Part shown: positions 1 to 10,605 of the stretch, piece after piece
How the letters are laid out: the number at the start of each line of letters is the position of its first letter
Position numbering within the stretch: position 1 is the stretch's first letter
Assembly (NCBI RefSeq): GCF_024586455.1
Contig: NC_065921.1
Coordinates: 75,599,226 to 75,663,225, forward strand
Origin: Bactrocera neohumeralis
Lineage: Eukaryota > Arthropoda > Insecta > Diptera > Tephritidae
Direction: 5' to 3'
Length of the DNA: 64,000 nt
Made by a program: the position numbers and the translations under genes
Notes under the pieces: generated by a model
What the model was told of the DNA's origin: nothing
What the model saw: the letters and a program-made list of their open reading frames with translations, nothing else
Databases searched by the model: none

Positions 1-215
1 ACTCTACCAGCTCTGAGAGAATTCGACGCAGTACCCGCTGCAGGAAGCAGAGAAAGAGGAAGACATCTACTACGTTGGAAAGATAAGGTGGAGAAGGACA
101 TACCTACACTTGGAATCAATTGACGCCAAACAGACAAAGGGAAGAAGTGGCGCGCTGTTGTGAACTCGGCCATAATCGCCTAATCGGTGTCTACGTCATT
201 CAAAAAGAAGAAGAT
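1..215 (+). pseudogene. 3' end of a non-LTR retrotransposon (RT-type), truncated by the window edge
   Basis: Translated with small frame breaks, this stretch gives the extreme C-terminus seen in the other copies of this family here: a Gly-Ser-Arg linker, an Arg-Trp-x-Asp-x-Val-Glu-Lys-Asp segment, then a Leu-Gly-Ile-x-x-Trp-like segment, followed by the family's 3' tail (gcgctgttgtgaactcggc, then GTGTCTACG and an AAGAAGAAG run). The same tail recurs near 3.5, 25.3, 56.2 kb (plus) and 50.5, 62.7 kb (minus). Only the last 60-70 codons are visible. It is a dead fragment. Confidence 0.75.
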
Positions 216-1240
216 TCACATATTTTTCAAGAGTCCGGGTCAAATTTGTGTATGATGTGAAGAACTAAAAATACCACCAGTTCCTGCGGACCATTTTTTA
301 TCGTACAAGAATATAAAACACGAGTAAGAAATCTTCAAATTCACGTTACAAACTTATTACCAACATGTTTCCTTTTAGAGGGAGACTTCATCCATATGCA
401 GCATTGCATTTTCGCACAATACTCCCAGAGACTTCAGTCACATAAAGCGAAAAAGGGTAGAAAAAGCAGAAAGCCATTAAGTCGAATTATCGCATTAAAA
501 AGCGAGTATTCGCGTTCTTATCAATTTAACACGCCCACTAAATGGAAATTAACTGCTCACAACACGCTCGGTTAGTCGTGCAACATTATGAGCAAGATGA
601 AGATGGAATTAAGTACATTAAAGCTTGAGCAAAAAACAAAACGAAGACGCAGCCGATGAAAGGAACTGCAATAATTGCAGCTTGCAGAAGTCAAAAGGCA
701 ACCAGAGCTTTGCGATGCCAACAGCGGAGGAAATGAATGCATCTGGATAAGGAAGACAGCAGCAACACAAAAAGAGAGTAAAAACGCTGAAAATAACTGC
801 TTTAAAAACACGAAAGTGTACATGGATTAATGTTGTTTTGGCGATAAGCGCAGTCGTCGCATTTCACGAATGTATGTAGAATGTGTAGTACATGGGAGAA
901 AGACATGAATGCGGTGATAATGTGCAACAACTTGTGGCAACAACGAAAACAAAGTTAATGCGCTTTGCACGCAATTTTACTTGCACTTCGTTAGCATCTT
1001 GTTATTTCGCTTGACGTGTTTGATTAGTTGTTGCTTTTAACATTTAGTTTCGGGTATACCTTGCAGGACCGCAAGACAGTAAGAAGTTCCCAGACTGTCA
1101 CACAATGCCCATGTAGCAACATATGTCTGTATATGCGTGCATATGAGAATAATCTCTTATGTGGTTGAAAAACAAGAAAAAACGTGCACTTTGGTGGCAC
1201 CGTAGCTCGAATACCACTCACAACTAAAGAAGAGCATGAT
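216..1240. other. Unassigned AT-rich DNA, no supported gene
   Basis: I see no transposase, RT or host motif. Short minus-strand frames (for example 572-823) are rich in Phe/Ser/Leu and look like chance ORFs. Confidence 0.5.
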
Positions 1241-1535
1241 TTTCATCGTTCAGTTCAGTTTGTATGGTAGCTATATCATATAGTGATCCGATCTGGAAAA
1301 TTTCTTCAGATATTATAGCGTTGCTGTTGGCGATAATCTATACGAAATTTCGTCAAGACATCTCGTCAACTAAAAATGTTTTCAATACAAGGACTTGGTT
1401 TGACCGGTCAGTTTGAATGAAAGCATTATCCTATAGTCTGATGTCGGCGATTCCGACAAATGAGCAGCTTCTTGGCGAGAAAAGAGCGTGTGCAAAATTT
1501 CAGAACGATATTTCAAAACTGAGCGACTAGTTCGC
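1240..1535 (+). repeat. Family A repeat fragment (about 154-bp unit, GTCY-type element)
   Basis: It holds one complete unit and part of another, recognised by gtttgtatggtagctatat, the gatccgatctg box, a gaaatttcgtcaagaca box and the closing gacaaatgagcagcttcttg box of the family. The hairpin head and the GGGTATA tail of full copies are missing. The same units are arrayed at 14.5, 18.7, 33-34 and 40.6 kb. Confidence 0.8.
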
Positions 1536-1559
1536 TATATACGGGACGGATTGTGGAAA

Positions 1560-2215
1560 TGATTCGACCTTGTTGTGTGAGGCAAACATGTCCGATTTTC
1601 AGAAAAAAATTTTTTGAGAACTGTTTTTTTTCCGGTCAAAAAGAAATCGGCGTTGAAGCACAGCGTGAACTCCAAAAAGTTTACGGATATGCTGCCTAAA
1701 GTAATACAACGTGCCGTGATTGGTTTCGTAGGTTCAAAGACGGTGATTTCGCTATTAACGACCGTCCGCGTAAAGGAAGACCAGACACTTTCGAAAAAGG
1801 TGAATTGGGGACAATGCTAGCTAACGATCCGTGTCAAATGCAAAAAGAGCTTGCTTCAGCATTGTGAGTCGCCGGCCAAGCCATTTCAGAGCGACTACAT
1901 GCGCTGGGAATGTTTCAAAAACAAACAACTTGGGTTCCTTATGGCCTCAATAGCAGGAGAGGCACGTAAAAGTGAAACTGCTGAATGACAACGCTCGGCC
2001 TCACTTTGCCAAACCCGTTAAAACCTACCTGGAAACACTAAATGGGAAGTCCAAACACATCCGCTATATTCCGCAGACATTGCACCGTTTGATTATTATA
2101 TATTCCGTTGGATGGCAAATGGTTTAGCAGAAGCAGTTCCACTCACAAGATGACATCGAAAAATGACTTGATTCTTGGATAGCAAAACAAGATTAACAAT
2201 TTTACAGAAATGGTA
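1560..2215 (+). pseudogene. Mariner-like transposase remnant with internal deletion (Mos1-like lineage)
   Basis: Cut-and-paste transposase of the IS630-Tc1-mariner superfamily, broken. In order it shows an N-terminal helix-turn-helix part ending in a TWFRRFKDGDF-like segment (here CRDWFRRFKDGDF), a linker with DRPRKGRP, and a second helix region. A deletion then jumps to the second catalytic block, NDNARPHFAKPVKTYLETL. The first Asp block (GDE) is gone, and the last block (normally PYSPD...SDYH) is degraded to PQTLHRLIIIY. The wording of the second block resembles the mauritiana (Mos1) group; subfamily is inferred. Stops and frameshifts are frequent, so it is inactive. Confidence 0.8.
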
Positions 2216-2950
2216 TTCGAGCTTAACCAAAAAGTTGGGTAAAAATTTTAACTAATGATGGACAATACGAATGATGAAATTGTATATTCTCCATTTTGAT
2301 CCAACATTTTTTGCCATCTTTTAGGCAAGAAATTGATTCCATGCTCATAAAGTTTTTGCTTCCTGCAGGAAAAAAACTGGTCCAAGTGGTTTTTATGTCC
2401 TCATTTGGTGTGAAGTTTCTCCCACCCAAAAAAAGCATTGCGGAGACCGAAACCAGTAATAGTCCGAAGGTGCCAAGTCTGGAGAATATGGTGGGTGTGA
2501 TAACACATCCCATTCAAGCTGCAAAAGCTTTTGGTAAGTCATCAATATGAGGTCTCGCATTTACCTGGTGGAGCACTACACATCTTCTTTTGATCAATTC
2601 CGGTCTGTCCTAATTGTGTGCATCCCTGAATTTGTCCAGCTTATCACAATACACTTCAGAATTAGAACAAGATTCGTTTTGTAAGAACATGAGGAACCCT
2701 TAGCTTCGAAATTAGTCCTAGACGATTTATGTCCTTGTGAACGGTAGCGTTAGACAAATTTAATCTTTCAGCAATCTTTCGAGTTGTTATTCGACTATTT
2801 GCATCAACCAACGACTTTAATTTATCCACATAGGCTTAGAGAGATCTTCCACGACGTGGTACATCCTCAAGATCGAAATTTCCGGAACGAAATTATGCAA
2901 GCCAATTTTGGCAAGACGAAATAGACCGCAATTAATCAATCAAAAAAACA
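2216..2950 (-). pseudogene. Second mariner-like transposase remnant, minus strand
   Basis: Reading right to left, about 2650-2880 gives the helix-turn-helix region (ITTRKIAERLNLS-like, with stops). About 2550-2650 gives a KLDKFRDA...RPELIKR segment leading to the second catalytic block, where the expected DNARPH reads VNARPH: the catalytic Asp is Val. The open stretch 2223-2513 carries the C-terminal part (LFLGGRNFTPNEDIKT and onward). The middle with the first catalytic Asp is deleted. It lies directly against the plus-strand mariner to its left, and its residues are diverged enough to be a different lineage. Confidence 0.75.
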
Positions 2951-2959
2951 GTCGTCGTA

Positions 2960-3625
2960 CTCCCGAGTTGGGACAGTCATAGCCTCGAAGGCGTAGATAA
3001 TTCGTCTATCTTGGAAATAGCATTAACACCAACAACGTCAGCCTCGAAGTCCAACGCAGAATAACTCTTGCCAACAAGTGCTACTTCGGACTGAGTAGGC
3101 AATTGAGAAGTAAAGTTCTCTCTCGACGAACAGAGATCAAATTGTACAATCACTCATCATTCCCGTCCTGTTTTATGGTGCAAAGGCATGAACGATGATA
3201 ACATCTGATGAATCGGCGCTACGACTTTTCGAGAGAAAGGTGCTGAAGATTTATGGTGCCTTGCGCATTGGCAACGGCGAATACCACAGTCGATGGAACG
3301 ATAAGTTGTACGAGATATACGATGAAATTGATATAGTTCAGCGAATTAAGGAACAGCGGCTACGCTGGCTAAGTCACCTCATCCGAATGGATGAAACCAC
3401 ACCTGCTTTGAGAGTATTCAACGCAATACCCGCCGAGGGAAGCAGAGGAAGAGGAGACCTCCACTCTGTTTCAAAGACCAGGTGGAAAAGGACCTGGCTA
3501 CAGTTGGAATCTTTAATTGGTGGCAATCAGCGAAAAGAAAAAACGACTGGTGCGCTATTGTAAGCTCGGCTATAATTTCGTAAGCGGTAGCCACGCCAAT
3601 ATAGAAGAAGAAGAAGGAGGTTAAG
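2960..3625 (+). pseudogene. C-terminal part of the non-LTR retrotransposon (RT-type)
   Basis: Starts with a degraded FVYLGNSINTN segment (after the RT catalytic core), then RRITLANKCYFGLSRQL, then the open frame 3195-3563. That frame contains ITSDESALRLFERKVLKIYG, GNGEYHSRWNDKLYE, an RLRWLSHLIRMDE block and a Gly-Ser-Arg-Gly-Arg-Gly segment, and the family tail with AAGAAGAAG follows. The RLRW-hydrophobic-H-hydrophobic-RM block is typical of the C-terminus of many insect non-LTR elements. The RT core (YADD) is absent: 5' truncation, the usual fate of target-primed insertions. Confidence 0.85.
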
Positions 3626-5520
3626 TAAGAAGTCGGTGAAAAAATTCCATAAGATCAGCTGTTGTCTTCAAAGGAAATTACCAAACCGTACTATGACAGC
3701 TCAAAATATTTTAGTCACTAGATTTGAAGAGTTAGTCACTATTTGGATGTGCTTTTGAGAAGAAGAAGATGGTTTTAGAAACACCTGAAAAGCTGTTGAA
3801 GAGGTCGCTTAAAAGCATTCAATAACGCTTGACGCGTTACCAACCTAACCGAACACTAACTGAAGTTAACCGAACACTAACCGAAGCTAACCTAACATTA
3901 AACACCACAAACTGTGAAAACAAGTGGCAACAACAAAGCACACAAAAGCATGCTAATGACATTGATCTGTAAATAGTGCATGCAACAACAGCAGCAAAAA
4001 CACATAGCGCACCCACAACGCTGGTCGCGACCATATCGTTGGAATAATACGAGTGCGATGCATAAACAATTAGCAGCTGCGGTAACGACGTCCACCGCGA
4101 AACCACAATTACATGTAATGGCCAGCAAGCAACACCAGCAAATCAACAGCAAACCACAAAATGCGCCAACACCAAACGGCAACATGCACACGGGTGTAGC
4201 GAATAAATATGAGCCTCCATCAGCGCAGCAACAACAATCGAATAAACATGTAAGGTCTCGCGCCTACATAAATACATCATACCGACTGGGTGTGATTAAG
4301 CGATAGCTGCAGACCAGTCAGCACGCCAACGAATGTGTGGACATGTACATTAGCACGACGACGGCAACAACAACAACTGAAAATACGCGAAAATAACGCA
4401 TACGCGTTAAAGCTGAGCTGCCAACCGAACTGACATGACGACTGCCCATTAATGTGAAAATAAATAAAATGTGTACCAGCCGCTAAACTAAACCAAGCAG
4501 AGCTGATGGACAGCTTTGGTGTGGCAGTCTGGAAGAGGGCCAACAGCTGTACGAACCAGCTTGACTTACGGGCAGGCTGGCCGGCAGGCAGACAGACATG
4601 CACATGGACAGTCAAGTCAGGCACAGACCGACGCCCAAACACTTCAACCGACCTCAAGCGGCAAATGTGCAATGGGCGCTCGGCCAACTTGGATGCTGCG
4701 GTTGGCACGGTGCAACAAGAGGTGTGCGCGCAACACTATAATAATTATGTTAGCGATCGAGACAAACATGTCGTCGGCGTCGACAAGCGGTGCACTAAGC
4801 AGCTGCAGCGGGGAGTTAAGGGCTGTGATATCGCCCTGCACCAAGTCAAGAGGGTAGCGAAGCAAGCTAAACGCCGGCAGGCAGGTAAGCGGACTGCCAG
4901 GCAAACGGTCAGTCGCGTCGTAGCGCACCATCACAACAGCTGTTAGTGCAGTCGGTTGTCAACGAGTGTTGGCGTGTCGGGCTGTGGTGGCTCATGTCGG
5001 CACCGCTGTGCGTTGAATAGGAAAAACCAACCACCAATCAGTAAATGCAAAATTGTTTAAATAAGCGCAAATACGATTATGTCGTCAGCGGTGATGGATG
5101 AGTGGGAAGGTGGGCCACCTGTGGGCGGCGTACACGTAACCCAGGCACATACTCGTAGGTAACTAATGAGTTCAATGAACAGATATTTGTTAACAGGATA
5201 GGTCCTACATGGATATCAAGTGCGTTTCCCGAAGATGAAACGATTGAGTGCCGACGAAGATATGCTATAAATGCAGGAAAGATTCAATCAACTTGGATGC
5301 TGCGGTTGTCTCGACGAGAAACATGGTTCAAAACGAACTTGGTAAAGGAAGGAACAATAAAAGTAAACTCACTACTATAAAATAGCAAATGTTTGTAATC
5401 AGTTATGAATCCCTTCAGATCCTTGATTGTTGACGATACCTTTCGATACTTATTTTTCGGATTTTTTGTTTCTTTTTATTGCTATTAGAATACATGTGTG
5501 ACCTTAGCCAAAATATTCAA
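3626..5520. other. CAA/CAG-rich host-like DNA without a supported gene
   Basis: Contains CAACAGCAG/CAACAACAA runs and several overlapping frames on both strands (3980-4306 plus, 4506-4946 plus, 4277-4708 minus). These are low-complexity and have no recognisable domain. About 3829-3905 holds a short tandem array around the motif taaccgaacactaac. Base composition (less AT-rich, little transposon matter) suggests old single-copy intronic or intergenic DNA. Confidence 0.5.
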
Positions 5521-5524
5521 CTGT

Positions 5525-5644
5525 GTTGGTTGTTGTTGTTGTTATGGAGGCAGAAAATATTCCTGAAGTAATTTCAAGTAATGGGGCCGAGTTGACAGTC
5601 CTTAACCGGATAAAAATCCGGGTCCGTTGCGGTCACTTAGACCC
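5525..5644 (+). repeat. Dispersed repeat flank leading into the minisatellite
   Basis: A TTG run is followed by an AATATTCCTGAAG block, a gagttgacagtcctt block and the inverted pair CCGGAT-aaaa-ATCCGG, leading without a break into the 20-bp array. This reads as the arm of a dispersed dipteran repeat in which the array sits; the family name is not known to me. Confidence 0.45.
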
Positions 5645-5960
5645 CAGTGTCATGGGAACGACCTGAGTGTCATGGGAACGACCTGAGTGTCATGGGAATG
5701 ACCTGAGTGTCATGGGAATGACCTGAGTGTCATGGGAATGACCCGAGTGTCATGGGAATGACCCGAGTGTCATGGGAATGACCCGAGTGTCATGGGAATG
5801 ACTCAACAGTCATGGAAACGACCCGAGTGTCGTGGGAACGACCCTACTTTCGTCCGAACGACCCGTGTGTGGTGGGAACGACCTGAGTACCGTGGAAACG
5901 ACCCGTGTGTCGCGGGAACGTCCCAAGTGTCGTGGGAACGGCTCGACTGTCAGGGGGAAC
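5645..5960. repeat. 20-bp minisatellite of hairpin units (about 15-16 copies)
   Basis: Unit consensus is GTCATGGGAATGACCCGAGT, repeated with an exact 20-bp step from about 5646 to 5955. Copies in the middle are near identical; those at the right end are diverged. Within each unit GTCAT-GGGA-ATGAC is a perfect 5-bp stem with a 4-base loop. A right-hand copy reads GTCGT-GGGA-ACGAC, which also pairs perfectly. Confidence 0.95.
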
Positions 5961-6930
5961 TGGATTGGTAGAGTGCACCGCTGCCTTCAAAGCCTAGTAA
6001 GGGCTTGTCAACTCGGCAAGCTTATATTAAATCTTCGACCTTATACGTCATGAACTTGTTTTTCCACCGTTTATATATGGACATACGTAAATAAGCTTTA
6101 AGGTCAAAAGAACTGGTAGGATACAATAATTATTTATCGACGATAACTAAATATCGATTGTTCTGATACCGAAAAAAATTGGTAGAGATATGGCGAACCT
6201 AATGAAGCCTTGGGCGTGAACGGGGTTAATTAACTTGAGGCACAAAGATCTATGGGGATCTGGTGACCCATGTTTAGGAAGACGAATATCAACCCAAGTG
6301 AGATCTATCGATTTTGGATCAACCTTACGATCTAACCTTACCTAACCTATATGCAAGTAATTTAAGGTAAAGTTCAAAAATAAAATTAAAGAAAAAATAA
6401 ATAAATAATAAAAATGCATAACAAAAGCCAAGACAAAAATAACAACAACAGCTGCCTCATCAATTTATCCAGAGTTTAGACAGAGACAGCAAAGCAAATT
6501 GTCATTACTTAGACGGCCAACTAACAAACTTGATTGCTTGGTTAGCTGAGTGCCGTACTTGATCTGCTGCTGGGGGCGCTAAAATGAAAACAAGCAGCAA
6601 CGAGGCGTTCGAAAAGCAAACTGCAACAACGTGCATGCAAAATTCTCGAGTGGTGGCTGCAGATGCCGCAGCCAAATGCTGGAGCTACTATCTACCACTT
6701 AGGCAGACAGGAAAACCATGAACGGCAATCAACAAGCCAACTAACCAACGTTGGCCGTTTGCTGTTGCGGTTTAAACCGAATTCGGTGTGGACAATGAGC
6801 AAAGAATTGCTGTTACAGCTTTATATTTTGATGCGCGCTGGATGCTGTTTGTATTGGCAAAACAAGATACGAAGCGATGGAACAAAATGCCCAAATGAAA
6901 GATGACGGTAGAGCGATTAAGGGTACAGTA
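5961..6930. other. Unassigned AT-rich DNA
   Basis: No supported gene. Small frames such as 6663-6905 have no domain I recognise. Right of about 6930 the reading begins to match a mariner transposase. Confidence 0.45.
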
Positions 6931-6954
6931 CCCTGTAGGGAAAGGCAACTGAAA

Positions 6955-8300
6955 AGTTAAGGATGAACTAAACATCGCACAAAAAAAACACGTTTGGGAC
7001 CATTTCAATGCGTATAGATACAAAACGAAGCTTGAAGTATGGGTGCCACACAAAATAAGACGAAGAAACCTTATGGACTGTCCGTCAAGCTCATCAGCTT
7101 TTCGAAGCGGTTGACGTCTATTTTTAAAGTAGATGCTTACTGTTGCTGAAAAGTGGGTTACCTAAGTCGATATCAAATGAAAACGGTCGTGGTCGAGTCG
7201 CGGTGAGCTGAGGCAAACTTTGGCCAAGCCAAGATTGTCAGTCAAGAGGATTTTGCTATGATTTTGGTGGGATTGGCAGGAAAGCAACTACTATCAACAG
7301 TTCGACCATCTAAAGAAAAAAATCATCCAGTAACGACCAGTTTTAGTCCATAAGAGAAGAATTATGTAGGTTAGGAGATTCATTCCGGACTACTAACTAT
7401 ATGACCATCTGAAGAAAGCAATCGTCCAGTAGTGGCCAGTTTTAGTCAATAGGAGAGGAATTATGTTCCAGGACTTGTCCGAAAATCCGTGAACTTGGTT
7501 ACAAGTTTCATTCCGGACTACTATATGACCATCTGAAGAAAGCAATCGTCCAGTAATGGCCAGTTTTAGTCAATAGGAGAGGAATTATGTTTCAGGACTT
7601 GTCCGAAACTTCGTGAACCTTCTTAGGATGTTTTTATGAGTTACACCTTATAGTCCGGACAGCAATTTGACCACCTGAAAGAAGCATTCAGCCAGAACTC
7701 ATTCGAAACTCCGTGAACTTGGTTAGGAGGATCTTATTAAACCTTATAGTACGTACAACAATTCGACCCCTAAAGAAAGTAATCGCTCAAGTCAAGAGCG
7801 GCCAGTTTTAGCCAATAGGAGAGTGAAATTGTGTTTCAGGTCCCGTCCGGAAATCCGTGAACTTGGTTAGGATGTGTTTATGCATACTCCTTATAGTCCG
7901 GACAATAATTTGACCACCTGAAGGAAGCAATCGCCCAGTAGCGGCCAGTTTTAGCCAATAACAGAGGGGAATTATGTTCCAGGATTCGTTTGAAACTACG
8001 TTAACTTGGTAAAGAGGTTCCTATGCATACACTTTATAGTCCGGACAATAATTTGACCACCTGAAGAAAGCATTCGGCCAGTAACGACCAGTTTTAGAAA
8101 ATAGGAGAAGATTTATCTCACAGGACTCGTCCGTAACTCTCTGAACTTGGTTAGGAGGTTCTTATGCATACAGCTTAAAGTCAGGACATGACACCAAAAG
8201 ATTATTATCTGTTCATGTTTATGGCAAATGAGTTTGCTGGTGAAAAATTCGCCTCGAGAAAAACTTCTGTTCATGCTAATATAAGGCTAGAGGGATTCCC
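6955..8300 (+). pseudogene. Mariner-like transposase remnant with expanded centre
   Basis: Left part (about 6970-7300) reads WDHFNAYRYKTKLEVWVPHKI, NLMD, a damaged first catalytic block (TVAEKW where GDEKW is expected), KRSWSSRGE and ILL-FWWDW, the mariner core order. From 7300 to 8190 the segment starting FDHLKKAI and ending around LRELG-EVLMH-PYSPD is repeated about seven times. After the last copy the protein resumes at 8188 with MTPKDYYLFMFMANEFAGEKFAS, the usual continuation of the third catalytic block. The same lineage occurs at 38-39 kb. It is inactive: stops throughout and a lost first Asp. Confidence 0.8.
7300..8190 (+). repeat. Tandem array derived from a transposase segment (about 7 copies, up to 145 bp)
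   Basis: Copies begin with the box tttgaccacctgaagaaagc near 7301, 7401, 7525, 7667, 7761, 7909 and 8051. They continue through ggccagttttag, aataggagaggaattatgtt and a gaacttggttaggag box to a tatagtccggac junction box. Spacing alternates between about 95-125 and about 143-148 bp because some copies carry internal deletions. Each copy encodes the mariner stretch between the FDHLK helix and the PYSPD motif. Confidence 0.85.
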
Positions 8301-9520
8301 TACAAGGCAGCACGAAAATTGTCGTGCGCACCATTTATGTATTTGTAGAGCCCATCAGCAACATACCCAGCCTTGGCAGTTAAACGCATTAAAACGGACT
8401 TATCACATCATCACATCACTGAACAAGCAACCAGCCGGCCAACAACTAGCCTATGGCCGCCCTGCCTTGCCTGCCTATATACTTGACTGGCCTTTGCGAA
8501 CCCTAGCTGAGTCCTTTTAATGGTTCTGCTTACATATATATACATATATATATGTATGTATAAAACGATATCGTTGTTGCAAGCTATAAGTAAACGTTAA
8601 CCATGACCAATGCCATTAAGAGATTAAGGCATGCAACAGTGGGCATTGAAAACAAGCCAAGAATAATACCATACACAGATAGGAAGGGTATGGCGAGCTT
8701 GCAACAACAGCGTCAACTTTGGAAGGCAGCAACGTTGTTTTTATGTAAGCAGATAACAAGCGAAAACAACAGCAACAGCAGCAGCTGTACTCACATTGCC
8801 TCGTGGGTAATAGTATATCGACGGGCGCAGTTACTGTACTTGCGGCCAGCGCAGAGTGAGCGTAAAAACGTTAAATAACCAAAACCAAAAGTATTTAATC
8901 ATTGTATTTAAATTATAATGTAAGCATCCATGGAATCTGATTACATGTTTAAAGATACGCTGCGGCTGTAGCAGCCGCGCCAACGAGCAGCAAGGGCGCC
9001 ATGAAAGGATGCTGCCAGCCACCAGCGCAACGAACGACAAGCAACCGCAAATATACCCGTTCACTCATGGAGTGAGCGCTCGCTGCTTGTTATGCCGTAG
9101 GCTGTAGAGTAGTTCTTGAATGCAGCAAGCGACAAGTAAGTGTGGAAGCGCAGGGCAGGCAATCGTTCGCGGGTGCAGCAAAAAATCAAAATAAATAATA
9201 CAGGAAATATATATATGGAAAGGAGCACATTTGTTGATTGCAATGCTTGTTATCGTTGCTTGGATTGTTGTTGTTGCTGTTGCAGCTAAAATTGCAATCG
9301 TCGTCGCAGATCGTTAGGCAAGGTCAGCAATTTTTTGCCATTACAAATGATAATGATGATGATTTCTTTGCTGCGCGATATTAAGTAAAGATTATGGAGA
9401 ACAAGTGTAAGCAGAAAGAAAAGTTTAAATAACTTAACACGGATAAAAGAATTACAGTTTTCCTGTATCATTATCGAAATTGCTGCTAATTATAATTATT
9501 AAGTGGTACAAAGCCTTCAA
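8301..9520. other. Host-like CAA/CAG-rich DNA with a TATATA/CATA microsatellite
   Basis: A short ATATATAC/ATATGTATG run lies near 8532-8562. Frames 8188-8520 (past the mariner end) and 8603-8878 show no domain. Nothing else supported. Confidence 0.5.
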
Positions 9521-9524
9521 AGAC

Positions 9525-9782
9525 AGTCGAGAGATCGTTGGAGACATGCCACGTTCTTGGCGACCTTCGACCTCTTCAACTGCTTGAAAATCGTCAGGCA
9601 AGTGTTAGAGAGATGTCAAGAGAGCTCGACATCTCTCGCAAGTCCGTTCAAATGATTTTCGTGGATATTTTGGGTATGAAACGCGTTCTTGCTCGACTTG
9701 TCTCGATAAAGCTGAATTTTTTTCAAAAAGAGTACCGTAAACAGGTCTCTTTGGACATGCTTGACCGTGCGAATTCCGAATA
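9525..9782 (+). pseudogene. Mariner-like transposase, left piece (interrupted)
   Basis: Reads ENRQASVREMSRELDISRKS, an LGMKRVLARLVSIKLNFFQK segment and QVSLDMLDRANSE: the second helix-turn-helix and linker of a SETMAR-type mariner. The same segment occurs at 50.8 kb in a less disrupted copy. The reading stops at about 9782, where family B sequence starts, and picks up again at about 10310. Confidence 0.85.
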
Positions 9783-10300
9783 TGTATATGGAAATGCCTG
9801 AAAGAAACGACTCTATAGAATTTGGTTGACATAGCTATAGTAGTTTCCGAGATATGTACAAAAAACTTAGTAGGGGACGGGGCCACGCCCACTTTTCCAA
9901 AAAAAATTACGTACAAATATGCCCCTCCCTAATGCGATCCTTTGCGTCAAATTTCACTTTAATACCTTTATTTATGGTTTAGTTATGACACTTTATAGGT
10001 TTTCGGTTTCCGCCATTTTGTGGGCGTGGCAGTGGGCCGATTTTGCCCATCTTCGAACTTAACCTTCTTATGGAGCCAAGGAATACGTGCACTAAGTTTC
10101 ATCATGATATCTCAATTTTTACTCAAGTTACAGCTTGCACGGACGGACGGACAGACGGACGGACGGACAGACAGACATCCGGATTTCGACTCTACTCGTC
10201 ACCCTTCACTTTGGTATATATAACCCTATATCGGACTCTTTTAGTTTTAGGACTTACAAACAACCGTTATGTGAACAAAACTATAATATTAGCAACATTG
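9783..10300 (+). repeat. Family B repeat (GTCY/GGAC microsatellite element), 5'-truncated copy
   Basis: Matches the reverse complement of the minus-strand copy at 48.6-49.6 kb: a ggaaatgcctgaaag box, a gtttccgagatatgtac box, a ccacgcccacttttcc box, ttttgtgggcgtggcagtgg, and a (GGAC)n-type microsatellite at about 10138-10175 followed by the closing acaaccgttatgtgaac box. The head with the GTTCGG...CCGAAC hairpin is missing. It sits between two halves of a mariner. Confidence 0.8.
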
Positions 10301-10304
10301 TTTG

Positions 10305-10447
10305 AGAAAAAACAAGCTAAAGTCGCTCAAAAAACAAAGTGATGCTCATTGGTTTTTTCGATATTCGTGGTTTGGTGCTTGATGAATTTGTTCCGGAGAC
10401 GGTCAATAAGGAGTTCTATTTAGCCATATTGACGCGTTTGGGTTAGA
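10305..10447 (+). pseudogene. Mariner-like transposase, right piece
   Basis: Reads MLIGFFDIRGLVLDEFVPE, then TVNKEFYLAILTRLG and a stop. This is the segment between the first and second catalytic blocks of the same lineage as 9525-9782 and 50760-51400. The piece between (with the first catalytic Asp) was lost when family B came to lie here. Confidence 0.85.
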
Positions 10448-10499
10448 ACAGCGTCGAAACGGCCTGCAGAATTGTAGAAGAACAATTCACGGAGATTTG

Positions 10500-10605
10500 G
10501 CTCGCATACTTGTATATAAGTATATTTCCTAAGTTCTCCGACCTTTCCTTTTGGGTATAAGAAACTTTTTGGCAAACTTAATATATCCAGTTCAGGCTGA
10601 TAACA
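10500..10605 (+). repeat. Family A repeat, tail only
   Basis: Matches the closing part of family A: ctccgacctttccttttggg, a caaacttaatatatcc box and the end near a cagttcagg box. Units and head are absent. Confidence 0.65.

Noticed and set aside
3829..3905. Telomere-like array (TAACC motifs)
   Set aside because: Only a handful of imperfect copies with a longer period than a telomere repeat, and flies lack TTAGG telomeres.
3980..4306. 108-codon Gln-rich open frame as a host transcription-factor exon
   Set aside because: CAA/CAG runs create open frames on several frames and both strands here; no domain, no splice sites or promoter tied to it.
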